From Bosea sp. F3-2 (GTDB lineage Bacteria > Pseudomonadota > Alphaproteobacteria > Rhizobiales > Beijerinckiaceae), in assembly GCF_008253865.1 (NCBI RefSeq), contig NZ_CP042332.1, positions 62,001-126,000 of the forward strand: a DNA stretch of 64,000 nucleotides. Direction: 5' to 3'. Shown piece by piece: positions 1 to 9,907 of this stretch. Under the pieces are notes generated by a model. The model was not told the origin of the DNA. It searched no databases and worked only from the letters and a program-made list of their open reading frames with translations. The translations under genes and the position numbers were made by a program. Every line of letters starts with the position of its first letter. Position 1 is the first letter of the stretch.

Positions 1-1
1 G

Positions 2-616
2 GATCTGGCTATCGGAGCCAGCGTGGCAGTGGATGGAGTTTGCCTGACCGCGACGACCATCGAAACTGCCAAGCGAGTGCTTTTCGACGTCATGCTTCAG
101 AGCCTGGCCGTCACCACGCTGGGAGACTGCGAGGTCGGCACGTTGGTCAACGTCGAGCGCGCAGCAAAAGATGGAGCCGAAATCGGCGGACATCCTCTCT
201 CAGGGCATATCGACTTTGCAGCGCGAGTCGACCTCATCAAGGAATACGGGGCCAACAAGTCCATCCGGTTCTCCATTCCCAGGCCCTTTGAACGCTATAT
301 TTTTGCGAAGGGTTACATCGCAATCAACGGGTGCAGCCTCACGGTCTCCGAATGCAACAAGGCCGAAAGCTGGTTCGAGATTTGGCTCATCCCTGAAACG
401 CGCCGCGTAACGAACCTCGATTTCAAACGTGAGGGCGAGATGCTCAACGTAGAGATCGATCGGAGTACACAGGTCGTCGTCGACACCGTAAGGGATGCCG
501 TTGCTGAAAGCCTCGGCGAACTGCGGCCGCTCCTTGAGACTGTGCTGAAGGAACGGGGTCTGGTTCTCGAAGATCTGGTGAAACCGTCCGGGCTGTTGCC
601 CCCGCGGCAGCATTGA
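2..616 (+). CDS. ribE: riboflavin synthase alpha subunit, 5' end outside window
   Basis: Dismutates two 6,7-dimethyl-8-ribityllumazine molecules to riboflavin in the cytosol. The reading frame is open from base 2 (DLAIGASVAVDGVCLT), so the first internal GTG at 23 is not the true start; roughly the first 35-40 residues are missing. The two lumazine-binding repeats are visible: the first ends with NVERAAK, the second starts at GGHPLSGHID and continues through GYIAINGCSLTV and IPETRRVTNL to NVEIDRSTQVVVDTV, all family hallmarks. The C-terminus runs about 20-30 residues past the usual end. No other rib gene is visible, so this may be an extra ribE copy. Family assignment is firm. Confidence 0.9.
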   Translation, partial: DLAIGASVAVDGVCLTATTIETAKRVLFDVMLQSLAVTTLGDCEVGTLVNVERAAKDGAEIGGHPLSGHIDFAARVDLIKEYGANKSIRFSIPRPFERYIFAKGYIAINGCSLTVSECNKAESWFEIWLIPETRRVTNLDFKREGEMLNVEIDRSTQVVVDTVRDAVAESLGELRPLLETVLKERGLVLEDLVKPSGLLPPRQH

Positions 617-763
617 TCTCCTCGCGCCATTGGCGGGCACGGCCTAGGCGGCGTGGACAAAATCGGACGTTCAGAAGCGAACCTTGTGAGAGTTTGAGGA
701 GTTGCCGAAAGTTGCCGTTCTGCCGCACGTTCCGGCGCAGCAAACGAACTCAGCGACGCGACC

Positions 764-1570
764 ATGGGAGTTTTGGAACTGCCGACCCACCGAACAAATG
801 TCCCAGCCGAAGCTTCAAGCGCATTGCCGCTTCTGAAACATCGACTCGGAATTTCTCTTTCGGCAGTCTATCTGCACGGCTCTGCCGTAGCCGCAGGGCT
901 GCGCACGAGGAGCGACGTCGATCTGCTCGCTGTCGTGGAGGAGGAGGTGCCCGCATCCATACGTGCGGACCTCTCGTCCGATCTCCTAGCTGTTTCAGGG
1001 CACTACCCCTTCGACAGGCTCGGTCGTCGGCCGCTTGAGGTCATCATCATACGACGGACCGATCTCGAAGGCATGCCGTATCCGGCGCGAGCGGAGTTCG
1101 TCTACGGCGAATGGTTGCGGACCGCTCTCGAAAGTGGGGCCATCCCGGAAGCGGAGGCGAACCCGGAGTTCACTCTGCTTCTCGCGCAGGCGAGAGAAGA
1201 AGCGGTCCCCCTGATCGGCCCGGACATCACCGATTTGGTTCCCGTCATACCGTCCGCCATCATACGCAAAGCGATCGGTGATCTCCTGCCGGAACTGATC
1301 CGGGCCGTCGAAGGGGACGAGCGTAACGTGCTGCTGACGCTGGCGCGCATGTGGAATACGGCCACGACAGGTCAGTTTGTGTCCAAGGATAGTGCTGCGG
1401 AGTGGGCAGGGGCGAAGTTGTCCGACCGCGCCGCAGATATCCTCGCCCTCGCGCGAGATGCATATCTTGGACGCGCCGAGGACGAGTTGCATTGTCGGCG
1501 AACGGAGGTGTCGCAGGCGGTCGACGAAATGCGCGACGGCGTCGTGTCTGCGCTGCAACCATTCGAGTGA
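764..1570 (+). CDS. aadA: aminoglycoside (3'')(9) adenylyltransferase, AadA-like
   Basis: Predicted to transfer AMP to streptomycin/spectinomycin-type aminoglycosides. The nucleotidyltransferase core is seen at residues 35-60 (YLHGSAVAAGLRTRSDVDLL, with the G-S and DxD metal ligands), followed by RRPLEVIII and YPARAEFVYGEW as in AadA. The C-terminal helical domain NVLLTLARMWNTATTG...DSAAEWA matches the AadA DUF4111-type domain. At 268 aa it is the usual length. There is no integron attC after the stop and no integrase nearby, so this looks like a chromosomal homologue rather than a cassette. Substrate range cannot be read from sequence. The 3' end overlaps an antisense run-on ORF. Confidence 0.85.
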   Translation: MGVLELPTHRTNVPAEASSALPLLKHRLGISLSAVYLHGSAVAAGLRTRSDVDLLAVVEEEVPASIRADLSSDLLAVSGHYPFDRLGRRPLEVIIIRRTDLEGMPYPARAEFVYGEWLRTALESGAIPEAEANPEFTLLLAQAREEAVPLIGPDITDLVPVIPSAIIRKAIGDLLPELIRAVEGDERNVLLTLARMWNTATTGQFVSKDSAAEWAGAKLSDRAADILALARDAYLGRAEDELHCRRTEVSQAVDEMRDGVVSALQPFE

Positions 1571-2235
1571 TGTCGGCTGTTCCTTAATGCGACTGAAAGC
1601 TGCCCGCCCCCACCACCCAGATAAGTCGTTTCGATGAGCGCTGAATATGTCCATGCGAGCCAAGCGGGGTGGACGAATTGGTTGACGCTGGATCGAGCGG
1701 TTGATTCAACGCTTCCTTTTGGAGGCGTGATTGAGCCGGGGCGATCTGAGCGGAGCGGAGTGGCGGGTTTTAAAGGATCTGCTGCCGATCGAGCCATCGA
1801 ATTCCGCAGTGCCCAGAGCGTCAGCGCCAATCCGAGAAGCGCCGGCAGCGTTACCGCCGGAAAGTCCCGCGGAATGACAGCAGGTGAGCAGATTCCGACG
1901 GCAACCTCCCAAAAATGGAAGAGCGCGTGCGCGCAAAGCCAGGACGTCGCGGCTGCCCATAGTCCAACACGGCGCCGGGGCGTGAAAAGCCCGAGGCCGA
2001 ACGCCACGCCGAGGAACATCTGGATCATCCCGATGTCGCGAATGAAGTGCTGGTTGAAGAAGCCGGTATCAGTCACGCCCGGGACAAGTTCGTACCAAGC
2101 CAGTGGCGCGATCAGCATGAAAAGGCCGTTCGCGGTCAGGAAGGTGCCGTTGAACGCCACCATGATGACGACCATCGCGGCAGCGGCGCGGCCTCGAGGG
2201 AGCATCGCCTCGCACGTCAAAATCGCTTTCATCAA
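1372..2235 (-). CDS. small membrane protein with a probable run-on C-terminus
   Basis: Residues about 18-145 form a coherent integral membrane protein of roughly four helices (MVVIMVAFNGTFLTANGLFML, the FIRDIGMIQMFLGVAFGLGLF region, WAAATSWLCAHALFHF, LPALLGLALTLWAL), in the style of DoxX/DUF4345-like proteins; I do not recognise the exact family. AGAGG lies 6 nt before the start. After about residue 150 the sequence turns into Ser/Arg/Thr-rich low-quality protein that runs 199 bp antisense into the aadA 3' end. The original stop was probably lost by rearrangement, and the real domain likely ends near 1780. The membrane part is convincing; the tail is not. Confidence 0.6.
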   Translation of the reverse strand: MMKAILTCEAMLPRGRAAAAMVVIMVAFNGTFLTANGLFMLIAPLAWYELVPGVTDTGFFNQHFIRDIGMIQMFLGVAFGLGLFTPRRRVGLWAAATSWLCAHALFHFWEVAVGICSPAVIPRDFPAVTLPALLGLALTLWALRNSMARSAADPLKPATPLRSDRPGSITPPKGSVESTARSSVNQFVHPAWLAWTYSALIETTYLGGGGGQLSVALRNSRHHSNGCSADTTPSRISSTACDTSVRRQCNSSSARPRYASRARARISAARSDNFAPAHSAALSLDTN

Positions 2236-2256
2236 TCACCTCTCGCCGAAGTGCGC

Positions 2257-2535
2257 TCACCACCGGGCACTCGCGTGATCTCGGGGCGGGGTGACAGCGC
2301 AGGAGCGAGTGAAATTGTTCTCGTTGAGCGCTTGGATCTCTACTGGCCCCTCCGATGTCTGCTCTCGATAGATCGCCAGACGGACCTGTACCTTGGCATA
2401 GACAAGAAGGAGCAACAGCCTATGCAGAGCCTGATCCGGATCCTGGGTGGATCGAGCTTCAACCCGCCTGCTGCCGGTCAGGATCGTGGTGAGAGATAGC
2501 TGGAGCTGCGAGCTCGCGACGCTAAACACCGGCAT
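2257..2535 (-). CDS. hypothetical protein, weakly supported
   Basis: A 92-aa frame whose middle (SVASSQLQLSLTTILTG ... DPDQALHRLLLLLVYAKVQVRLAIY) looks protein-like, but no family is recognised and no convincing ribosome binding site is visible. It sits between a membrane protein and an IS3 remnant, where degraded sequence is expected. It may be a gene fragment. Confidence 0.25.
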   Translation of the reverse strand: MPVFSVASSQLQLSLTTILTGSRRVEARSTQDPDQALHRLLLLLVYAKVQVRLAIYREQTSEGPVEIQALNENNFTRSCAVTPPRDHASARW

Positions 2536-2624
2536 CCGACGTCCGGCTCCGGGAGCTAAGCCAAGTTCCGCTTTGGCGCGTTCTTTGCGGCAGGCCTGGA
2601 GTGCGCCCCTGCGAGTAGACAGGA

Positions 2625-2742
2625 TCAGGCCGCGGTTTTGACCGTGAGCCGGGCGTGTTGATCCTCAAACTGCTGCGGGGTGAGATAGCCGAGCGCGGAG
2701 TGCAGTCGGCTTGGGTTGTATGTGATTAAGCGCCGAAGCCTG
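2625..2742 (-). pseudogene. IS3-family transposase OrfB, C-terminal remnant
   Basis: On the minus strand the last ~35 codons read YNPSRLHSALGYLTPQQFEDQ to VKTAA-stop, the classic C-terminus of the IS3 OrfB integrase (rve) domain. Upstream of about 2742 the frame no longer resembles a transposase, so only the tail of the element survives. A possible IS terminus (TGGAGTGCGCCCC) lies near 2598. Too short for the usual ORF cut-off. Confidence 0.75.
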
Positions 2743-2791
2743 ACCCCGCGAATTCTGCCTTTAACCTACTGACTTGAATGCCATATTGCCG

Positions 2792-2837
2792 TTCTGAGAG
2801 GGGTCATGATCGGCGCCGATCATGACCCCTCTCAGAA
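2792..2837. repeat. 46-bp perfect palindrome
   Basis: A 23-bp arm (starts TTCTGAGAGGGGTCATGATC) is followed without spacer by its exact reverse complement. The flanks beyond the perfect part are also loosely similar in inverted orientation. This suggests two copies of the same mobile-element end joined head to head, next to the IS3 remnant. Confidence 0.85.
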
Positions 2838-2913
2838 TGCAGATAACCTCTTAAATTGACTGGTTTAGATATCACTTGAGGTGGGTCATGCTTCGGTGCT
2901 GAATCACAAGCCA

Positions 2914-2966
2914 CATCCCAGTCCGCAAAAAAAGGCTTGATCTTCGAGCTGCGATTAGACGACAGC
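2914..2966 (+). repeat. ~52-bp dispersed inverted repeat, copy 1
   Basis: The block CATCCCAGTCCG-A(n)-GGCTTGATCTTCGAGC... to GACGACAGCC recurs in inverted orientation at 27671-27722, near-identical apart from the A-tract. The rest of 2838-3203 contains no convincing gene and probably holds the autotransporter promoter. Confidence 0.85.
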
Positions 2967-3203
2967 CTCGGTGGTGAGCGGAAGTCAGGCTTTTGCCAGA
3001 ATCCGGACATTGGTGAGGGTTCGCCGGGACGCATCCCTTTGCCGACCGCAGCAGTGCGAAACAAGCGTGGCCGGGAAAGGCGTGTTCCTGCCGGTGCGCT
3101 CAACGTAACGGACTGTTTTTACTGTTGCCTTTCTGTCATTGGCAGCGGAAGACGAATCCCTGAAGAATGCAACTCTGGATGGCTTGATCTATGCGGGGCT
3201 TAG

Positions 3204-6200
3204 ATGGACGCGGGCGTCAGCGGGGGCGTTTCGAAGCTTAGGTCGATCACGCATACTAGACTGCTTACTGGCGTCAGTTGCGCAGTTCTCGCGCTGGCGT
3301 TCTCTCTGCCCGCAGCAGCGCAGAACTGGACCGGCACGACCAGCTCCGACTGGACGGACGGTACGAACTGGTCCACCGGCACTGTGCCGACCAATCTCAC
3401 CGCCGCGAGCATCGACACCACATCGCCCAACGTTACCGTCCTTGGTGTGGGCGGCGCGGAGACCGGTTCGACCGCCAACTTGGTCGTTGGGACGTCAGGG
3501 CTGGGAAATCTTACGATCCAGAGCGGCAGCACACTCAACAGCAGTGGTGGGACTCTGCTCGGAGGTTTTGCTGGAAGCGTTGGCGTCGTAACCGTCACCG
3601 GGCCCGGATCGAAATGGAACACGAGCGCCAGCGTTCTTGCGCTCGGCAACAATGGCTCCGCTACGCTCAACATTCAGGACGGCGGTACAGTCACCGCTCT
3701 CGGCGGGGTGCGCCTTGGAAGTAGCGCAGCGTCTAATGCTACGCTGAATATCAGCAGCGGCGGCACGCTGGAGACGACGGCAATCTTGCGCGGCTTGCTC
3801 GGCACCAAGCAGGCCAATTTCGACCAGGGAACGCTGAGAGCTCTGAGCAATAACGCGACATGGGTCGCTTCGGGCTTCATCGGCACTCAGCTCAATATCG
3901 CCGCGGGCGGGCTGACGCTCGACAGCAACGGCTTTGCGGTGACGGTGGCGAGTCCATTCAGCGGCGTCGGCAGCGTGACGAAAGTCGGCGCCGGCACCGT
4001 CACCTTCAACACGGCTCAGACCTATACCGGCGAAACGGTGGTCCAGTCCGGCACGCTGGCACTGACCGATACCGGCTCAGTTGCCGGCTCCAGCCGTGTC
4101 GTGGTCGACGGCACATTCGATATTTCCGGCATCGCGGCAGCGGGCTCTGATATCCAGTTCCTCGCCGGCAGCGGCGCTGTCGAACTCGGCACGAAGACAC
4201 TGACGATCTTAAATGCGAGCAGCATCTTTTCGGGGTCAATTACCGGGTCGGGCGCGTTGGCGATCGGCGGCGGCACCCAGTTTTTGACGGGCACCAATAC
4301 CTACGCGGGCGGAACGGTGATCGCCGTCGGGAGCGCATTGCGGATCGGCGACGGCGGCACCTCGGGCTCGATCGTCGGCAACGTCACCAACGATGGCACG
4401 CTCACATTCAACCGTTCGAATGACATCAGCTTCTCCGGAAATATCTCCGGATCGGGCAGCTTGAGGAAGCTCGGGGCTGGCACCTTGGTCCTGTCCGGCT
4501 TCAATACCTATAACGGTGGCACGTTGGTCACGGCGGGCGTTCTGCAAGCCGGCAGCCCCGACGCGATCGGCTCTGGCATGCTGACGCTGAACGGCGGCAC
4601 CTTCCGGGCCGGGACGAGCTTCATCAACTCCTTCGCCAATCCGATCGGGCTCGGTGCCGTGGGCGGGACGATCGACGTCAACGGCCAGGTGATGCTGCTC
4701 TCGGGCAATATCAGCGACGTCGGTGACGGCGGGGGGCTCCTTTTTACCAATACGGGCGGCGCCATCGGCGCGGCCGAGCTCGCCGGCAACAACAGCTATA
4801 CCGCTCAAACCGCCGTCGCGGACGGGGTGACGCTGATCGCCGCCTCCGACACGGCGTTCTCGGCGAACTCGGACGTGGCGCTCGGGGCCACTGGCGCGCT
4901 GCTGGCGAATGGTCGCAACGTCACGGTGCGCTCGCTCTCGGGAGGCGGCGCCGTCGGCAATGGCCATGACACGGTCGCCGGCTCGCTCACCATCGCGCTG
5001 CCCTCCGGCACGGCGAGCTATGGCGGCGTGATCATGGACGGCGACTTGGGCGATGCGCCGCTCGCTCTGGTGAAGGCCGGCGCCGGCACGCAGATGCTGT
5101 TCGGCACGAACAGCTATAGCGGCGGCACCACGATCATCGGCGGCACGCTGGTTGGCTCGGCGGCCAGCTTCGGCAGCGGCGCGATCGTCAACGATGCCGC
5201 GCTCGTCATCGACCAGCCGGTCAACGCTGTCTTCGCCAATGCGATCAGCGGCGTCGGCACCTTCACCAAGCGCGGCGCCGGCAACCTCAACCTCACCGGC
5301 ACGAGCACGCTCAGCGGCCAGACCACGGTCGAGGCGGGCAGGCTCTCGGTCAACGGCTCGCTGGCGAACTCGGCGGTGACGGTGCTCGCCGGCGCGGCGC
5401 TCGGCGGCAATGGCACGATTGGGTCGACGCAGGTCCGGTCGGGCGCCACGATCGCGCCCGGCAATTCGATCGGCACGCTCACCGTCAACGGCAACCTCGT
5501 GCTGGCGCCGGGCTCGACCTACGGGGTCGAGATCGCCGGCAATGGCGGCTCCGACCGGATTGCGGTCTCGGGGACGGCGACGATCGTCGGCAGCCAGGTC
5601 GGCGTCAGCGCGCTCGACCCGCAGACCAGCTACATCAACGGCCAGCGCTACACGATCCTCACCGCCGCGGGCGGGGTCAGCGGCACGGTCGCCGGCGCGG
5701 TCTCGCGCTCGGCCTTCCTCGACCTCTCCGTCGATCAGCAGCCCAACCAGGTCGACCTCGTCATCCAGGTCAAGGGCACGCCGCCAGTGACGCCTCCGAC
5801 CGATCCGGGCACCCCGCCGGTGACGCCGCCCGACGCTCCGCCGGCCGTGTTTCAGACCGTGGCGGCGACGCCGAACCAATACGCCACGGCAGTCGCGCTG
5901 AACACGCTGCCGCAGGCCGGCGGCACGCTGGCGCTCTACAACAGCCTGCTGATGCTCGATGCGCCAGGTGCGCGAGCCGCCTTCGACGGGCTCTCGGGCG
6001 AGGTCCACGCCTCGGCCAAGACGGCGCTGGTCGACGAGAGCTGGCTCCTGCGCAACGCCGTCAACGACCGGCTGCGCGCCGCCTTCGGCGCGGTCGGGGC
6101 CCAGCCGATGGCGACCATGAACTACGGCTTCAGCGCCGACCTCGCCCCGAGCGTGAAAGGGCCGATGCCGGCGCTGAGCACCGACCGCTTCGCCGTCTGG

Positions 6201-7006
6201 GGCCAGGGCTACGGCGCCTGGGCCGGACGGACGGCGACCGCAACGCCGCCAAGCTGACCCGCTCGACCGGCGGCTTCCTCGTCGGCGCGGACGCGGCGCT
6301 GTTCGACGCCATGCGCTTCGGCGTGATCGCCGGCTACAGCCGCAGCGCGTTCGACTTGAACGCCCGGCTCTCCTCGGGCGAGAGCGACAACTACCATCTC
6401 GGCCTCTATGGCGGCGGGCAGTGGGGCGCCCTCGGCCTGCGCACCGGCGCGAGCTACACCTGGCACGACGTCTCGACCCGCCGCACCGTCGCCTTCGCCG
6501 GCTTTGGCAACGGCCTGAAGAGCGACTACGATGCCGGCACGGCGCAGGTCTTCGGCGAGCTCGGCTACCGGGTCGACCTCGGCCGGGTCGCCCTCGAACC
6601 CTTCGCCGGCCTGGCCTATGTCAACCTGCACACGGACGGCTTCAACGAGACCGGTGGCGCCGCGGCGCTCTCCGCCCGCAGCGACGACACCAGCCTGGGC
6701 TACTCGACGCTCGGCCTGCGCGCCTCGACCAGCTTCGGCCTGCAGGGCATGGACCTGACCCTGCGCGGCGGGCTGGCCTGGCGCCACGCCTTCGGCGACG
6801 TCGACCCGGAGGCGACGCTCGCCTTCGCCGGGTCGAGCAGCTTCACTGTCGCCGGCCTGCCGATCGCGAAGAACGCGGCGCTCGTCGAGGCCGGGCTCGA
6901 CCTCGTCATCAGCCAGAGCGCCACGCTCGGCGTCTCCTATACCGGCCAGCTCGCCGAGGACGCCCAGGACCACGCCTTCAAGGGCGTCCTCGCCGTCAGG
7001 TTCTGA
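3204..7006 (+). pseudogene. autotransporter adhesin with C-terminal beta-barrel, frameshifted
   Basis: A type Va secreted surface protein. Residues 1-40 hold a signal peptide (hydrophobic GVSCAVLALAFSLPAAAQ). The passenger consists of repeated beta-helix autotransporter motifs (KxGAGTxxxxGxNTYxGGTxVxxGxL), followed by a Pro/Thr linker (PPVTPPTDPGTPPVTPP) and a conserved pre-barrel segment (GLSGEVHASAKTALVDES). The frame breaks near 6222-6232: the upstream ORF ends at 6257, while the expected DGDRNAAKLTRSTGGFLVGAD and the rest of the barrel continue one frame over, ending in the outer-membrane signature VRF at 7006. One missing base explains it. Without the barrel the passenger could not be exported. 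Codon GC content rises from about 4500 onward. It is either a true pseudogene or an assembly indel. Confidence 0.88.
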
Positions 7007-7019
7007 AACAGGTTCAAAC

Positions 7020-7049
7020 GCGGCTGCCGCGCTGGGCTCGCGCAGCCGC
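7020..7049 (+). terminator. stem-loop after the autotransporter
   Basis: GCGGCTGC (7020-7027) pairs with GCAGCCGC (7042-7049), and the loop can pair further. It lies 14 nt after the barrel stop codon but has no T-tract, so it may be an mRNA-stabilising or Rho-assisted terminator hairpin. Confidence 0.35.
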
Positions 7050-8297
7050 AGCCAGGTGGCCGTAAGCAGACCTTTCAAATGTCCGAGATGGGTCGATATT
7101 GCCCCTTCGATCTCGGTCCGGAAGGTGACATTCCGTCAGGCTGCGTCGATCGGAATGCAGCCATCGACCGTGTTCATGACGAAGACCGACTTCCATTCCT
7201 GGCCCTTGGCCGAATGAATCGTCGAGAGGATCAGATAGTCCTCATCGAGATGCGGCACCCCGGCCTGGTCGCTGGTCGCGTCCGGCGGGTCGAGCGTCAA
7301 TTCGGTTAGGAAGCGCTCCCGCGACGGATAGCCGCTCGCGATCTGTTCGAGCTGCACGAGATCGGCCTGCCTTGTGCTGGCGTCTTCGTGGATGCGCTCC
7401 AGGTGAGGCTCGTACCAACGACGGGCTCGCTCAATCTCGGCCGGCCAACCCGCCGTGCCGGCGCGCAGCTCGCCGACTGCGTCGACGAACGACGCCCAGT
7501 CGTCGCCCGCCCGCGGCGGAGCCGGAGCGTTTTCCATAGCTTCGAGCGGCACTGAGGCCTGCGCAACATGTTCCAGGACGCGCTGCGCGGAGGTTGGACC
7601 GATGCCCGGAAGGATCTGCAGGACCCGGAGCCGGAGACCTTATCGCGCGGGTTTTCGACGAAACGCAGTAGTGCCAGCAGATCCTTGATATGGGCGCTAT
7701 CCAGGAACTTGAGGCCGCCAAACCTGACGAACGGAATGTTCCGGCGCGTGAGCTCGATCTCCAGCGGACCGCTATGATGGGATGCCCGGAACAGCACCGC
7801 CTGCTGCTTAAGCGTCGAGCCACCCTCTCGGTTCTCCAGAACCTTCTCGGCGATGAAACGCGCCTGATCGGCCTCGTCCCGAACATGGACGAGCTGCGGC
7901 GGCGAGCCGGTCGCACGATCGGTCCAGAGGTTCTTGGTGAAGCGCTCGGCCGCCAGATCGATAACGGCGTTCGCTGCCGAGAGGATGGCGCTGGTCGAGC
8001 GGTAGTTCTGATCGAGCGTGATGACCTCTGCAGGCGGCACGAAGGCTGCGGGGAAATCGAGGATGTTGCGGACGGTCGCGGCCCGGAACGAATAGATCGA
8101 CTGGGCATCGTCGCCGACGACCGTCAGGCCGCGGCCGTCGGGCTTCAACGCCAGCAGGATCGAAGACTGCAGCCTGTTCGTGTCCTGATACTCATCGACC
8201 ATGACGTGATCGAAGCGGCCGCCTATGTCCGCCGCTGTCGCTGGGCGTTGAATTCTCCCTGAAAGTGGGCGCCGAAAATTCCCTGGCTGGCGTCCTT

Positions 8298-8333
8298 GCC
8301 TGAAGCTGCGGGGCGCGCCCCGCAGCTTCAGGC
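8298..8333. repeat. 36-bp perfect palindrome upstream of istB
   Basis: An 18-bp arm GCCTGAAGCTGCGGGGCG is immediately followed by its reverse complement. It lies where istA would normally end, so it may mark the deletion junction, or it may act as a hairpin controlling istB. Confidence 0.85.
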
Positions 8334-8349
8334 TTTCCACCTGTCGTCG

Positions 8350-9150
8350 ATGATGCCGCGCGCGCTCGAGGTTCTCGACGCCACCTTCCGTCGGATCGAG
8401 CAGGGCGAGATCGACGGCATCGAAGCCCTCGATACCCTGCTCGTCGAGGAACTGACGGTGCGCGAGAACCGGCGTGTGAAGACCGCGCTGATGATGGCGC
8501 GGCTGACGGCGATCAAGACGCTGGCCGGCTTCGACTTCAGCTTCCAGCCCTCACTCGATCGCAACCGCATCCTGGCGCTGGCCGAGCTCAAGTTCATCGA
8601 CAGGGCCGAGGTCGTGCATCTGCTCGGGCCGCCGGGCACCGGCAAGAGCCATCTCGCCACGGCTCTGGCAGTCGAGGCGGTCAAGGCCGGGCGCAGCGTC
8701 GCCTTCTCGACGCTCGCCGACATCATCACCTCGCTCGCCAAGGCTGAGAAGGACGGGACGTTGCGCGAGCGCATCCGCTATCTGTGCCGTGCCTCGCTTC
8801 TGGTCGTCGACGAGATCGGCTATCTGCCGGTCGTGCCCGGCGGCGGCAATCTGTTCTTCCAGCTCGTCAACGCCCGTTACGAAAAGGGCGCCATGATCCT
8901 CACCTCCAATCGCGGCTTTGCCGAATGGGGCGAGGTCTTCGGCGATCCCGTCGTCGCCACGGCGCTCCTGGATAGGCTGCTGCACCATGCCGTCGTCATC
9001 CAGATCGAGGGCTCAAGCTACCGGCTGCGCCAGCATGCCGACCTCGTTCCCGAGCATGTTCGCTCCAAGGCCCTCATCAATCCGCCGCCGGCGCCCAAAC
9101 GCCGCGGCCGCCCGCCAGGAAGGCTCCAGACCGATCAAGACGCCGGCTGA
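8350..9150 (+). CDS. istB: IS21-family helper ATPase IstB
   Basis: AAA+ ATPase that normally assists the IstA transposase in target selection. After an N-terminal helical domain (ALDTLLVEELTVRENRR), Walker A is LGPPGTGKSHLA, Walker B is LLVVDEIGYLP, and sensor-region residues LTSNRGFAEWGEVF and ALLDRLLHHA follow. The length of about 266 aa is normal. I chose the ATG at 8350 because the frame upstream of it is translated palindrome; 8353 is also possible. It lies antisense within the disrupted helicase. Confidence 0.88.
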   Translation: MMPRALEVLDATFRRIEQGEIDGIEALDTLLVEELTVRENRRVKTALMMARLTAIKTLAGFDFSFQPSLDRNRILALAELKFIDRAEVVHLLGPPGTGKSHLATALAVEAVKAGRSVAFSTLADIITSLAKAEKDGTLRERIRYLCRASLLVVDEIGYLPVVPGGGNLFFQLVNARYEKGAMILTSNRGFAEWGEVFGDPVVATALLDRLLHHAVVIQIEGSSYRLRQHADLVPEHVRSKALINPPPAPKRRGRPPGRLQTDQDAG

Positions 9151-9907
9151 TCCCCGAAACCAAACCCTGCCAGGTAGGGAATTTTGGAAGCCCACATCTG
9201 GGGAAACTTCGGTGCCCGTTGACAGCCGCGATATCGGGATCAGTCACGGCCTGCGCCCAGTAGAGCAGCAGGTCGTCGTAATCCAAGACGTTCTGGCTCT
9301 GCTTCGCCTCGACATAGGCTGCGAAGAGCTCCCTCAACTCGGCCGCCCAGGTGGCGCACCAGGGATAGGACGGGCGCAGAACCTCTTCGATTGGCAGCTC
9401 GGCGTTCACACAGCGGGAATAGATCGCCAGGCAGGTGCCCTTCGTCGGAAACCGTGACTCCGTTTTGGAGAAGCCGAGCTCGTGCCGGACCAGGTTCATC
9501 TGGTCGGCGGAATCTTCCCGGTCATGGATCGTGAAAGCCGGATCGAGACCAAGCTGCTCGGCATAGTCGCGCAGCAGGCGCGCCGATGCCGTGGAAGGTG
9601 CCTGCCCAGGTGAGCGCGTCGGCGAGTACGCCGGCACCCTCGCCAAGCACCTTCCGGACGATCCGCTCGACGCGCTTTGCCATCTCGGAAGCCGCGCGCC
9701 GTGAGAAGGTCATCAGCAGGATGCGCCGCGGATCGACGCCGCTGACCATGAGATGGGCGACGCGGTGCGCAAGCGTGTTGGTCTTGCCCGAGCCGGCACC
9801 CGCGATGACGAGCAAGGGCGAGGAAGCCACCGCGCCAACCCCATGGATCACCGCGCGTCGCTGGGCCGGGTTGAGCGCGGCGAGATAGCTGATCGGGGCG
9901 ATGGCAT

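Larger units (their letters stand above)
8236..9224 (+). mobile_element. IS21-like element carrying only istB, with 5-bp target duplication
   Basis: The ends begin TGTCGCTGGGC (left) and, read inward from the right, TGTCAACGGGC. Both continue to a conserved AAAATTCCCT at about +40, typical of IS21-family ends with internal repeats. GCCGC flanks both sides (8231-8235 and 9225-9229) as the target duplication. The only gene is istB; the transposase gene istA is absent, so the copy should be unable to move without help in trans. Confidence 0.88.

Noticed and set aside
1571..1640. Integron attC site after aadA
   Set aside because: No paired core sites of the GTTRRRY/RYYYAAC type follow the gene.
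4236..6008. A 590-aa open frame antisense to the autotransporter
   Set aside because: Arg/Ala/Asp-rich shadow of a GC-rich repetitive gene; no domain, and the sense frame has clear autotransporter motifs.
6209..7078. A 289-aa open frame antisense to the autotransporter barrel
   Set aside because: Composition is a mirror of the sense barrel codons; no recognisable domain.
9077..9646. Independent 189-aa gene
   Set aside because: It is the middle segment of the helicase pseudogene joined to IS sequence, not a separate gene.
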